From positions 32,560,338 to 32,624,337 of the forward strand of contig NC_091932.1 in assembly GCF_041260155.1 (NCBI RefSeq): a stretch of 64,000 nt of DNA, read 5' to 3'. This DNA comes from Ptychodera flava (lineage: Eukaryota; Hemichordata; Enteropneusta; Ptychoderidae). Of the stretch, positions 50,801 through 60,343 are shown in pieces (position 1 is the stretch's first letter; each line of letters opens with the position of its first letter). The notes beneath the pieces were generated by a model. That model was given only the letters and a program-made list of their open reading frames with translations, did no database searches and was not told the origin of the DNA. A program made the translations under genes and the position numbers.

Positions 50801-53800
50801 GATAAAGACTGAGCCAATATTTTTGCGATTTAGCTGTCAGTATATTTTTGCAACGTTTTCTGAGGCAATAAGCGACTTAAGCTGGTGTCAATGACAAGAT
50901 AAAAAGTAACATTTGTTGAACCTGGGAAGTACACTCGATTTTGAATCGCTTCAGAGGTAAACCTCTTTATATACTACTCTTGATTTCTGTTCAACTGTTT
51001 AAACCATGATATTAAAATTAACCGTTCGGAATGGCATTATGTCTTTTCATCGATATAAGTTTACGTTCGTAATAATCCATTTACCGTTATCTAGACCTAA
51101 ATGGTTTCAACCGTGACAGACCGATATTCGGAGTGACATGCACGCAATTCGCAATACATTATTTCAGCCTATATAAAAGGTGCATAATTATGATATAAAT
51201 TACCCTACGCAAAAACACTGAACCAAAGACATACCTACCGTGCGGAATGTAGCATCCGTAAAGTTCAAGGCGACAGCTTGCATGGTTGACCCACTCCACT
51301 GGGTGTATACGAACTGAAGTGATGTTCTCCAGAGGGCCGATGGAAGATGCGATCAGTTGTGAAGCATTGAAGGTGCCTGCAAGGATCTTTCACAAGACAC
51401 AGGTACTATCTACGTTAGAATTAGTGTTCAGCTTGAGAAATACTTCAACGCCTTGATCAGAAAATACGACATTCAAAGAACCACTTGATCTAGATACAGA
51501 ATTTTCCAGATTGAGAGTAGCAATCATGACCATTTATAACCATAAAACATACCCTCAGTCGTGTATTTCCAAGCTAAAGTAGTGCGCGTCTGGGAAATGA
51601 CACTAACACTTTCATTCATACTCGCTCAAGGAAACTTTAAATCAATCGTCTTTCGTTATGAGAAGCGGAAATCACGTGTCATTCAGCAAACTTGTTGAAT
51701 ATGAAATATCTCGAATTTACCGGTATTTAAATTAAAAATGGCCGTAATTTTCTGATTCTCGATGACGACTTAATTTTCTATACATCTTTCCAAATATAAA
51801 TAAGTACACGTAAGCTTTTGAAAAGAAGGGAATAAGATTTCGAAAGTTCTGTCCTCATGGCGCACTCTGCCTTAAATAGGGCAACGCAGTGATCTTTCAA
51901 ATACGCAAATATAACACATGGGTAAATCTGCAGAATGAAACGTATACCCTTTTGTGCAGAAAAACTGGAAACGATGTGAGTTGTTTAAAAAGGAACCGAA
52001 TGGGTTTCCAAAGTTATCAAATACAGTTTAAAGTACTCCATAGTACATTTACTTGACGTCGTTTTGGCGTGCAACACTTGCATAATCAAGAAAGAACAGA
52101 ATATTTGCATAGGCGCCATGTTGTTCAAAAAGTGAGAGCAGCTTCAAAAACACAGTACCTGGGTTTGATTGTCCTGAGTGTAATTTCTCCAGATGTGATC
52201 GCCACCACTTGTGTAAGATATCCTATATTTTGTAACAAATTGATTTCCATGCGTTCTCCCTTGCAACCCGATCTGGGTTATTTTTGCGGGTGTTGTAAGG
52301 TCAACTTGTAACCACGGTTCATCATCGCCATCAGCCGCCATCCAGCACTTGTCTCCGACAGCGTTAGGTCGCCCCCACCAGGCCAACCAGGTAAGACTGT
52401 CGTTTCCATAGTTACTGCTACTTGTCATTTGGTTATTTTCAATACGAAAATCTTCAATTCCCAGTGCTTGGTAACACTCTACAGAAATTTATAAATTGAA
52501 CTTATTTCATATAGATGAATTGTGGTGCGAGAACAGTAAGTGGGGACACCACTCACTCGAAAATAGGGGTAAAGTTGAATACCTGTACCCTTCATTTTTT
52601 CTGCACAATAACCTGAAATACCACTCAGTAGTAATGCAACGATATGGTCTGAAGTTGCTTTCGCAGAGTATCGATTCAAACACACTAATCGACCGATAAA
52701 GACCGTGATTTTGCATATTCCGAAGTCGTGCTCCGTCCTAAGCGATATTTTGGATCTAAATAACTGATGCAATTGATGACATAATTCTTTTTATATCATG
52801 TTTATATTTTCATATTGTCACACACATATTTAGAATGGGTTTGTGTATTGCTAGTTACCATCGCAAGGCAAGTCAGCGTCACACAGCATGTAATCTGTAT
52901 CCTCTCCAACACACGCCGCTCCACCATACTGCGGTACGGGATCGCTGCATTGTCGCTGGCGGCTCTGAACACCACCGCTGCCGCAATCTACTGAACAATT
53001 CGACCAGCTTGACCACGCACTCCAACCACCATCAACTAAAAAATTGACAACAACGGGACAAGATATCAGCAATGTAATTAACTTGAACAGCACACTATGT
53101 CCACTAAAATTTGTAGTGCGTACTGTTTAATTTCTACAACCACGGCTGTTTAACGCTTATTTTAAGCAGTTAAACATTTTCTACATCTATATTCTCTCGT
53201 CATTTTAGTTGTTTAGGCCTATGCCACTTTACCGAAATAATTACTGTAAAAGGTAACGTATTATGTCAGGGTCTATTGGAAAATAAAGGGTAATTTCAGT
53301 ACAGACTCTGGCTAATTCACACTTACCTGGACAACTTTGGTTATTGCACGTTTGTGTTTCGCTGTAGTCACCGACGCATTCCAGTCCACCATGTTCAGGT
53401 ATAGGGTTACTGCAATAGCGTGATCGGGTCTGATTGCCGCCCTCACACGACACTGTGCATTCGCTCCATGGAGTCCAAGAACTCCACGACCCATTCACTG
53501 TGTGATGACACACAGGTATCATGTCAGAATATCTCAAAACAACAGAATCTTCATTATTTAAACTACAAGGTCAATTCTTGGTGTAAGAGATTACCAGTAA
53601 CTTGAGATAATATGAACAATGTTTGTCTTATTTTGACAAGAGAAACACTTGCAAAATGTGTTCTTTGACACTAATTCAGTTAAACTTACAGAATCGCCGT
53701 GACGCCAGAATCTTTCCACGTTTAAAGTCCTAGAAACTGAAATTGACCTTAGTATTAAAAGCAGTTGCTCTGTATTTGGCTTGTGAACAACTATGTGTAC

Positions 53801-56800
53801 AGTGTACATTTGTCGCATACAATGTTCTTGTTTACGATTGAATTTACGTCCGGACGTAAATTTGATTTTCTTTTCAATAATAAGAAAGCTGACCATACAA
53901 TGATAGGTTGTGTTGACCAGACAAATATCAGGTATTTTGATGTTCTTTTCAGAGTAGATCAAGAAATTGTAGTCGTTACACAGAAAAAATGATGGGAAGG
54001 TTGTTTAAGGTTACGATAACTGGATTTTTAATTTATGATAATGTAAACGATTGTGACGTTGAAGTTTTTTATGTTTTAGCGGTTATCATCCGATCGAATT
54101 ATTGCACACAAAACTCACAAAAACATCATGTTTCTGTTTTGTCATCATACATTCATATACTGAATAAGTATTGTTTTTGCTTGTCTGTGGTTTACTTTAA
54201 GATATTTTTATATTTTCTAGCGTGCAGTTGGTTATTTACCGGCAGGGCATGGTTCTGTGTCCAAGCCACAAACGATAGTTTCGTTTTCAAATCCGCTGCA
54301 TTCGTTGCCGCCATATTGAGGTGTTGGGTTGGTACAACTTCTGCTTCTGACCATCACGCCCCCAACGTGACTTCCGTTAGTCGATATTGTGTAACACGTC
54401 ACGGAGCAGGTCGAATTCTGCCAGTCAGTCCAACTACCGTTAACTGTGATAGTTAAAAATGAGTCAATAAGTGACATCCATGTAGGTAAACCCGCAGGTT
54501 CTGTCCAAGAATATTCGGTTGTCACCTACATTCCGCTTTTCTTGAAAGTGGAAGAACATTGCCTTCTATTTCAAAAAAAGATTACCTGCATCTCAATTAA
54601 AACATCTTTCTTATCAAGAAAATTATAAGACTCTTTAACTTTGCGAAAAGATTAAATTCAATGTCTTGGGCTTCCTATAAAACGCAGTACTGATAGCCTG
54701 CTTACGATATACAGTTTGTGACAAATAGAGAATGAATGTGTAGTGTGTAGTGTCCGCACGGATTTCATGATAGTGTCCATACCTGGTGGACATGGTTCCA
54801 AACTGCACACCTTGGTCTGATTGTTGGCGCCCCCACACTGTTGACCTTCTAATAGAGGCGATGGATTGGAACATAGACGTGATCGAGTCTGGGTTCCATT
54901 GCTACAGCTTGCACTACAGTCAGTCCAGTTACTCCACGATGACAAGCCACCGTCCACTGTTAGATAATAAGGACATGTCAATCAAGACAAATTGTTTGGG
55001 TCTTTTAGTTTCTAAAATTTACCCATGATTTTGAATCGGACTACATGGCATTTGAATGTTATGAAAAGGGAGTCTATAATATAGGATATTATTTCTGTGT
55101 ATTTGCAGCCCATGTTATCCAGGAATATTCCCGCCTTTGGAAGCGGGAGGAACGAAATCAGAAATGGAATTTGGAAAAGTTAGCAGTAATGGGGTTCGAT
55201 CTCTGTGACATTTGGAGTAAGGTTTCAGTAGAACCTGAATATCAGAGAAAATTTACCGATTCTTGAAGTCATATTACAAAGAATTTTTGTAATCGATTGA
55301 TACCCGAAGGCCTACCGGAATTGATTTCACAGATGAACCCTGTAGCCAGTGTCGCTTCTCCGTTTGTCCATTTCCAGCGATTGTCCTCGGAGTCATAGGT
55401 CAACAGTATCATTCCGCCGGTGGCGTTACCATAGTAACCATCTATCCATGGATATGACATATTTGGCGAATTGGCGTCATCAGAGAAATAAACAATGCCG
55501 TTTGTGGAGTTGACGGACATACCGGTCAGAAATATGAGTGACGTGTCATTCTGTAAATGTAAAAAAAAAACTTATACATCAATCCCAAGCGTCACTTGTC
55601 TCCAGAAAGACATTGTAAGTAATTTTACTCGTCAACTAAGGCATGGTTGTGGAGGGACTATAGCTGAGATAATCACATACAGTAACATTGCGATTTTCGT
55701 ATTCTTTTGTTTCTGTCATTATTTGAGTCATTCTAGTGTCGTTCTTCAACAACGCCACCCCACCCCACCCAGTCCTTTCGATTTACTGAAATATTGCATA
55801 AAAACTTTGTCATGGATAAACATCTCTGCATTTTACGCTCAAACTTGGAATCCAACTTGGTGACAAAAAATTACAAAAGTCAAAAAACGAGAGTTCATAG
55901 AGGTAAAAGTCCGGCACATCCTGTTATTTGTTCTCAACTTTGGGGAGGCATTATAATACTTTAATGAATTTAAGAAAGTTGAATATATCATCCTTTTTAC
56001 CTGAAGAAGTTCTTCAAGATATGTTTGCTCCTTGGCATCGTCTATATACACCACGTGACCAATGTCTTGGCTGCAGTTTGAAGCAGCAGCCGACAAATTA
56101 CCATTGAAGGAACGTTCTATTTTATAGCAGGTGTGCAGAGCAGGGATGTAGCCAGATGGACAGTTAACTGTGTGCAATAGACAACATTAAGATTCGTTGA
56201 TCAGCTTGTTTCAGATTATATCTTGCTATCGACTTAATTACAAATGTTATGTGCCAACGGACAACACATGGAAAGTTTGATAAATTAAAAAGGAACTTTC
56301 CGAAACTTTTATGTCGGGCCCGCACTGTTTATACCTGTTTGGCGTACTCGCGCAACGCATGTAAATCATGGGTGCTCAGAATTGCACTGATCTTTTCAAA
56401 GGGTGATCCGGATACCGTACTCTCTATCAGAAATCACACAACAGTGTTTCACGCACCATTCACTTTCTGTGACAGTATTTGCTTTATTTGAGTATGGAAC
56501 CGGCAGCACTTATGATATGGATAAATCATGTCACAGTACGACAAAAACTCTTTCGCTAAAAGACGCCTTCTGATGAGCATACCTGTAAACTGATCACACA
56601 ATGTACCTTCATAGCCATCTAGACACGTGCAGCTGTAGCCGTTGATGTGGTCTATACAACTTGCACCGTTTTGACAATCATGTGACGCGCACTCGTCTGT
56701 GTCGATTTCACAATCAGTACCTGATAATTATGAAGAAATCAGGCATTCAATTTATATGAATGACTATGTAAAGATTCATTTTAAAAGTCATTCATCATCA

Positions 56801-56815
56801 TTATCATCATCATCG

Positions 56816-56858
<43 letters not shown>

Positions 56859-59754
56859 GTCACCATCGTTAATTGCACTCACCACAATTACAAGAGCATA
56901 CACACTGTACATGTGTGTGGAATACAGTCGCTGCGGTCGATAGTGCGACGTTCAAATTACATTACCTTGGTAACCATCTGTACAGTTACATGTGTATTGA
57001 TTGACACCGTCTGTACAGCTGCCACCGTGTTGGCATGGTGATGACAGACACTCGTCTATGTCAGTTAGACATTGACTTCCCGAGTATCCCGGCGGACAGC
57101 TACAGTTATACTGTCCACTCACGGCGAGATTGGTACAGTTACCGTTGTTCATGCAGGGGTTACTCCAACAATTATCTAAATATGAAAACAAAGTTTCGCT
57201 TGAATGTAAAATTAAGAGTTCCAAAGAAACAAGTGTTTTGTGATGTCGTTGTGCACTTCATTAACGTAGCTTTTACCATGTTGCTTAAATAAATATATTC
57301 AAAGACAATGGGCATCTGGCGTCCCATTCTGTGCGTTCTTCACTGAAGTCATACATTTTAGTTTGGGAATCACAAAGTCAAGCTCTACATTGGGACATGT
57401 GGTGAAAACAGTGTTCCCGTAATATTTGTATAGGACGGTTTTGTATGTAATACACTCACTTGTACAGCCATACAGTTCGAGTCTGAGACATGGGTGAAGG
57501 TGATACTCTAGGATTTGGACACGGAGATGTCTAGTCGTTATCTCGGGGGATAATTCGTTGAAAACCGGTACCATGGATTGGTTGTTTCCGGTGAAAACCT
57601 TAAATAAAAAAGGTTTGTTTTTCTCGTCATCATCTTTTAAGTCCTGCATTCTTTGAGTCAATAAATATTCAGAACTTAATGGTTACATTTTCTCTCAATG
57701 CTATGATAATGGCACCTATGCCGGCGCTTCGGTTTAGTTGGTAAAGAGTTACTCTGACGACAATCTGAAATCATTTGAATGTACCTTGGTCATTCCACCT
57801 GTTTCGTACTGTACCCAGGGTCCACTGCTGGAATTGGAATGCTCCAGAATGTAAGACGTCACGTATGCGTCATACTTTTCGTTTCCCTGCGTTGTCATAT
57901 TGGTAATCACCTTGTCCTCGATGAAATCGATCTGTAAGAAGTGAAACAGAAAATTCAAAGCATCAAAGAACACCAAAATACTGTTCAAGAGATGTAATCA
58001 ACCACTCTGATAATCTAAATATAGTTCTCAAAATTCATTTTTCCCATTATAAGAAATCATTCTTCTATAGATCTACATGGCAAATCTGATAGAATAGGTA
58101 ATTTAATCCTGGCCAAAATTACGAAGAATCTACAGTCGGCAATTGATATAAAGGTTATTATTTGAGTTGTAGGGATAACCTTTATTTCGATTACAAGAAA
58201 ACAGAAAACTATTCAGGAAATTCGAGTAGGCCCGGTACCGTTAAGATACGGTTATCTTTTTTATTTTATTCAAGAGGCCTTGTTTGTTTGTACGATTCAT
58301 TGCTGATAAAGCACAGAACAATTGCCTCCTTAGGCTAATGAACAAAGTTTGGTTTTAGGTTTTGATATATTGCTTTCCGTTGATCTTCTCTATCTTTTTT
58401 CCCTTTGACGCACGCGTGATCCTGCTGTGACGATGATCTCGCGTCACGTTACGTTCTTCCTAAAATTTACATTGGAACTTTTGAACAACTGTTATCACTG
58501 TTAGAAACATTGACGTAATCAGCCAATAGAAATAGGTTTCGTCCTCCATTAAAGCCTCATTTGCATAATCGAATTTTCCTCTTATTCATTCAAATATATT
58601 TGTACTAATTACAGCATTACAACAATTACTAATATTGGAGGAATGGATAACAGTTCGCTATAAAAAATCAAATTACTTTAAAAGTAAATAAGGCTTTCAT
58701 GTACAAACCAAAGCGATTGTTATTCTCTGGTGCCTGAATATTCGATGTTATTCTTTAAAAAGGCTGAACATGTCGTTATCTGTAGAAGAAGTAGGCAGCT
58801 TTCGTATTTTTTAAGATTACATTAAATATTCTGTTAAAAGCTATCTATCTTGCAAACTATGTAACGTAAAAGTACTCGCCAGGCTGTAGTGCGACATGCA
58901 CGGAAAATGAATTAAACGGCTCCTTAATCGCTAGTATCGCCTATTACGTTTGTGTTCAAGACGCCCTGGACTCACTAGCAACTTACCGGTAGTAAAATAA
59001 AAAGCATGAAACACATAATATTCTGCCTATTTGTATTGGGAAATAATTCTTTTGAAAAATGCATTTTCCTCTGGACAAAATCAGTATGAATTCGAATATG
59101 TATTGCTTAGGCACGAGTATATGAAAAAAGCTGTAATAAAACGTGCAATACAGATTTAAAACTTTATTACATTCTGTCCAGTTGCGATATATTTACTTTT
59201 TTACATCGTGTCATGGTATCTATTTCTTTATTGAGAGAGCGAAAGGGGGACAGAGGTAGGCAGACAATGAATTTTTAGTCAACGCCTCACCTGAACATAT
59301 TCGTCTATCGATACAGACTCGGAGTCTGCGCACCAAGATCCATCAGAATCGAGGCGAATGTTATACTTTGATATGCCATCAATGAATGCGTTAGAACTCC
59401 CGCCAAAATATGACGACATGCTTATCCGGTTGTCTTCAACTGCTGGCGCGTGCGCCGTTCCAATCAGAGGCTCATTGCAAACTACAACGAGGAGAGAAAT
59501 ATAGGTTATCAGAAATTGTGATCATATATATTACTTTTATATATTACTTTTCCTAAGAGGTCAGAAAAGCATAATATTATGTTTAGAAAATCATGAAAGT
59601 CTGGACAAAAATATGGAAAGTTGTCGATTAACTGATAGACTAAGTATAATACGTTGAAGTCGTCTTCATTCGAATGAGCTTTTCCACAGTAGTTGGTGAT
59701 GGCAACTGCTACAGCCACCACACTAATCATTTTTAAAACTGATAGTACGGTCAT
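25548..59754 (-). CDS. Giant secreted mosaic lectin (SUEL, FTP, discoidin, C-type lectin, TSP1, EGF, Ig, fibrinogen-like, PAN)
   Basis: Forty-seven exons were placed by eye, each with AG/GT borders. All 46 junctions keep frame and the lengths sum to 9246 nt: 3081 residues plus TGA at 25548-25550. The start ATG (59752-59754) has an in-frame TAA directly before it and begins a signal peptide ([18 protein letters not shown]). Domain order by residue: discoidin 23-181; EGFx3 182-297; C-type lectin 298-431; TSP1x4 432-673; discoidin 674-829, 830-959 (short), 960-1132; C-type lectin 1133-1267; SUELx2 1268-1470; C-type lectin 1471-1597; discoidin 1598-1748; Ig 1749-1846; SUELx2 1847-2066; FTP 2067-2206; SUEL 2207-2315; SUEL N-half 2316-2364; fibrinogen-like 2365-2582; FTP 2583-2723; SUEL C-half 2724-2775; SUELx2 2776-2988; PAN-like 2989-3081. 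No transmembrane segment is visible, so it is inferred to be secreted or matrix. The role is unknown; binding of glycans or microbes is a family-based guess. The join of exon 1 to exon 2 is the weakest. Separate adjacent genes are possible but are argued against by the unbroken phase chain and single stop. Confidence 0.85.
26006..27738 (-). other. Lectin gene exons 43-46: SUEL domains 7 and 8
   Basis: Domain 7: exons 27500-27738 and 27126-27201 ([28 protein letters not shown]), late phase-0 split. Domain 8: exons 26385-26504 and 26006-26209 ([24 protein letters not shown]), phase-1 split. Both keep YGR; domain 7 keeps DPC. A (TC)n microsatellite lies in the intron inside domain 8. Confidence 0.9.
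26260..26303. repeat. (TC)n microsatellite in a lectin gene intron
   Basis: Pure CT dinucleotides between exons 45 and 46. The Glu/Arg-repeat open frames here are artefacts. Confidence 0.95.
27911..27934. repeat. (ATTC)n microsatellite
   Basis: Six tandem ATTC units in the intron between exons 42 and 43. Confidence 0.9.
27989..28144 (-). other. Lectin gene exon 42: C-terminal half of SUEL domain 6
   Basis: [25 protein letters not shown], and KYLDVEFTC. This is a SUEL second half with no first half beside it. It complements exon 37 at the same split point as SUEL 3. Confidence 0.8.
28375..29265 (-). other. Lectin gene exons 40-41: fucolectin-type (FTP) domain 2
   Basis: Exons 29050-29265 and 28375-28581. 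[39 protein letters not shown] and [19 protein letters not shown], then [12 protein letters not shown]. The ligand His (DHT) is kept, but the Arg-x-Asp segment is lost (PENLNGG). The acceptor was set by frame to GTCACAGCATG; the next AG would give a stop. Confidence 0.88.
29540..30812 (-). other. Lectin gene exons 38-39: fibrinogen-like domain
   Basis: Exons 30502-30812 and 29540-29882. [20 protein letters not shown] and [16 protein letters not shown] match the start of fibrinogen-related domains. The second exon ([29 protein letters not shown]) is less typical, resembling invertebrate fibrinogen/intelectin-like C-terminal regions. Confidence 0.75.
30962..31108 (-). other. Lectin gene exon 37: N-terminal half of SUEL domain 6
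   Basis: [37 protein letters not shown]. It stops where the phase-1 intron lies in SUEL 3, and the next coding exon is fibrinogen-like, not the lectin's second half. The 150 bp between the exons holds no candidate second half. The missing half is exon 42. Confidence 0.8.
31327..31653 (-). other. Lectin gene exon 36: SUEL domain 5 (single exon)
   Basis: [31 protein letters not shown] and [16 protein letters not shown]: both YGR and DPC..KYL are intact. It is one of the most canonical copies in the protein. Confidence 0.9.
32018..32650 (-). other. Lectin gene exons 34-35: fucolectin-type (FTP) domain 1
   Basis: Exons 32420-32650 and 32018-32206. [34 protein letters not shown] and INGNDCC, then [10 protein letters not shown] and [10 protein letters not shown], follow the eel-fucolectin/tachylectin-4 layout. 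The family motif His...Arg-x-Asp is not kept (N-T and N-G-N-D here). Confidence 0.87.
32825..32873. repeat. (GATT)n microsatellite
   Basis: Twelve or so GATT units preceded by degenerate GGTTGGTT, in the intron between exons 33 and 34. Confidence 0.95.
33120..35314 (-). other. Lectin gene exons 30-33: SUEL domains 3 and 4
   Basis: Domain 3: exons 35156-35314 and 34587-34760, phase-1 split after [13 protein letters not shown]. It has YGS instead of YGR and ends [14 protein letters not shown]. Domain 4: exons 33857-33979 and 33120-33323, phase-1 split after AAYGRSEKG, ending [16 protein letters not shown]. Confidence 0.88.
35745..36038 (-). other. Lectin gene exon 29: immunoglobulin domain
   Basis: Single phase 1-1 exon. 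[20 protein letters not shown] and [12 protein letters not shown] give the two Cys, the core Trp and the DSGxYxC motif of an I-set Ig domain. Confidence 0.9.
36292..37211 (-). other. Lectin gene exons 27-28: discoidin domain 5
   Basis: Exons 36904-37211 and 36292-36436. [37 protein letters not shown] and ALRAEFYGC are the domain hallmarks. Confidence 0.9.
38967..39124. mobile_element. 158-bp near-perfect hairpin MITE, 10-bp target duplication (Mutator-like)
   Basis: The 63-bp arms are reverse complements with one mismatch. The short centre contains a further GCTGTCGC/GCGACAGC pair. Direct flanks GACTTCCTCC lie at 38957-38966 and 39125-39134. The outer end ATCTGATT..AATCAGAT is itself palindromic. 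A 9-11-bp duplication points to Mutator-like elements. It lies inside the 2.77-kb element, so it is younger than that insertion or was carried in with it. Confidence 0.9.
39470..40050 (-). mobile_element. Decayed LINE RT fragment inside the 2.77-kb element
   Basis: Minus-strand reading gives [20 protein letters not shown] and [17 protein letters not shown], then [32 protein letters not shown] and [14 protein letters not shown], the successive RT blocks of CR1/Jockey-like LINEs. Stops and frameshifts are present. It has no LINE ends of its own here. Confidence 0.85.
41030..43240. repeat. Complex tandem array of ACGTG / ATCGTG words with 471-473-bp higher-order repeat
   Basis: Built from 9-15-bp words (CCTAACGTGT, CCTATCGTGTATCGTGC, GTCTAAAATGTCTAACGTG, TATGTCATTTTAGG) in both orientations, so much of it is imperfect palindrome. 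The landmark GTCTCAAGATTCACGTGATG recurs at about 41603, 42076 and 42547. Open frames on both strands are repeat artefacts. It lies in lectin intron 25, beside the 2.77-kb element. Confidence 0.95.
44336..45457 (-). other. Lectin gene exons 23-24: SUEL domain 2
   Basis: Exons 45298-45457 and 44336-44496, split by a phase-2 intron. [23 protein letters not shown] and [19 protein letters not shown] are present, so both YGR and DPC are kept. The intron contains MITE family A copy 2 (45001-45212). Confidence 0.88.
45001..45212. mobile_element. MITE family A, copy 2 (212 bp)
   Basis: The ends are AACACGATTGGAAATAATTT and its inverted partner, flanked by ATTA at 44997-45000 and 45213-45216. The interior matches copy 1 without the Harbinger-like insert. 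It lies in the intron inside SUEL 2. Confidence 0.9.
45828..46115 (-). other. Lectin gene exon 22: SUEL domain 1 (single exon)
   Basis: It reads [20 protein letters not shown], then [12 protein letters not shown] and [18 protein letters not shown]. The rhamnose-site words YGR and DPC are replaced by WGH and SPC. Phase 1-1. Confidence 0.85.
46572..47235 (-). other. Lectin gene exons 20-21: C-type lectin-like domain 2
   Basis: Exons 47125-47235 and 46572-46865. [15 protein letters not shown] begins the domain; [26 protein letters not shown] and FNYICEM complete it. The EPN/QPD position reads HHP. Confidence 0.88.
47719..49083 (-). other. Lectin gene exons 17-19: discoidin domain 4
   Basis: Exons 48875-49083, 48306-48455 and 47719-47878. 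The start is [20 protein letters not shown] and the end is [12 protein letters not shown]. The three-exon layout (phases 1-0-0-1) equals that of discoidin 1, suggesting duplication. Confidence 0.85.
49572..50397 (-). other. Lectin gene exons 15-16: shortened discoidin domain 3
   Basis: Exons 50189-50397 and 49572-49752. The first begins [18 protein letters not shown], so it lacks most of the usual first strands before [16 protein letters not shown]. The end is VNVTVYGCP followed by a Pro/Ser linker. A duplicate of the exon 15 acceptor lies upstream at 50583-50775. Confidence 0.8.
50378..50775. repeat. About 204-bp tandem duplication spanning the exon 15 acceptor
   Basis: The blocks at about 50378-50576 and 50583-50775 align throughout (CCACATTCTGT.AAAATCACA, AAACGGCACGATGGACTG, TACCTGCGGC). 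The upstream copy, in gene sense, repeats the acceptor and the first codons of exon 15 (ECGGK versus ECGEK) and is followed by GCAG|GTTATT. Confidence 0.85.
51239..52478 (-). other. Lectin gene exons 13-14: discoidin domain 2
   Basis: Exons 52159-52478 and 51239-51386. They run from [14 protein letters not shown] through [20 protein letters not shown] to CRLELYGC. This is a full-length discoidin domain with an internal phase-0 intron. Confidence 0.9.
52859..54956 (-). other. Lectin gene exons 9-12: four TSP1 repeats
   Basis: Exons 54783-54956, 54240-54443, 53327-53497 and 52859-53035, one domain each, all phase 1-1. The motifs are [41 protein letters not shown] and [15 protein letters not shown]. 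Each carries the TRSR..C or QSRQRQC strand and a PC end. Repeat 2 has a longer insert after its first cysteines. Confidence 0.93.
55316..56167 (-). other. Lectin gene exons 7-8: C-type lectin-like domain 1
   Basis: Exons 56001-56167 and 55316-55550. The start is [18 protein letters not shown] and the end is RWKWTNG...TGFICEI. The Cys and WxW positions fit the fold, but no EPN or QPD sugar motif is present, so Ca-dependent sugar binding is doubtful. Confidence 0.8.
56583..57175 (-). other. Lectin gene exons 5-6: three EGF repeats
   Basis: Exons 56966-57175 and 56583-56720, both phase 1-1. The first EGF starts [13 protein letters not shown]. The second has the calcium-binding start [16 protein letters not shown]. 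The third has [16 protein letters not shown]. The second EGF crosses the exon junction (YQG|TDCEI). Confidence 0.9.
56792..56858. repeat. (CAT)n microsatellite
   Basis: TCATCA trinucleotide tract in the intron between exons 5 and 6. Confidence 0.95.
57460..59481 (-). other. Lectin gene exons 2-4: discoidin (F5/8C) domain 1
   Basis: Exons 59291-59481, 57785-57931 and 57460-57598. They begin [20 protein letters not shown] and end in the paired Cys motif LRLELYGCT. The phases are 1-0-0-1. Discoidin domains bind phospholipids, glycans or collagen; the ligand loops cannot be judged here. Confidence 0.85.
59688..59754 (-). other. Lectin gene exon 1: start codon and signal peptide
   Basis: Encodes 22 residues with a hydrophobic core VVAVAVAI and a likely cleavage shortly after. 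An in-frame TAA precedes the ATG. Exon 2 requires a phase-1 donor. The only suitable one is T|GTGGAA, a weak site, so the true donor or even the true first exon could differ. The open frame continues past it for about 60 codons. Confidence 0.55.
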
Positions 59755-60340
59755 TTATTTTGCCGACTTTGAACTTCTCTTCTTGGAAACTAAACAGGCC
59801 TCTTGGATTGCAAAGTCAAGTGCATACGGTATGGGCAGTGAATTCTATTCGATATAGATTTACCCTTTTACGACACGAAAGCGGTTAATATACATTCTAC
59901 CGGATCAGCTAATTTATACATATCTCGAGAGTCGAAGAATTACGGACTCAAATTGTGACATACAGAAGTCAAAAGTAACATGCTTCCTAAAATTTACGAA
60001 AATACAATAAAGGAAATCTTGAAAAGGCAAATGATTTCATCTTGAACAGTATATCTGGCTACGAGTTGCATTTTGTGTTGAGGTAAGGGATGAGGTTTGA
60101 ATAAGAGTGAGAAATTTTTCCACCGACACGATTTGACAGATTTTTCTTGAGCATTGACAGACTGTGAATTTTTTGGGGTGTTACTAGATTGTTTTACCCC
60201 TTGAATCTTACAATATTTTACTTTCAGGTCACATGAATATATTTCCCAACAGCAGGGAGGGTGCATAAAACGACAATCATATTGTTTTCGTTTTCGATCA
60301 TCTCCACGGAACTGGTTGCATATCATCATTGTTGTTGCTA
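59755..60340. promoter_or_regulatory. Upstream region of the lectin gene, no motif proven
   Basis: This should contain the 5' UTR and promoter, or an upstream intron. No convincing TATA box or initiator was identified; the TATATC near 59860 on the gene strand is only suggestive. Confidence 0.25.
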
Positions 60341-60343
60341 AAA

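Noticed and set aside
53989-54456. 155-codon plus-strand open frame
   Set aside because: Its 3' half is antisense to the second TSP1 exon; no motif in its own frame.
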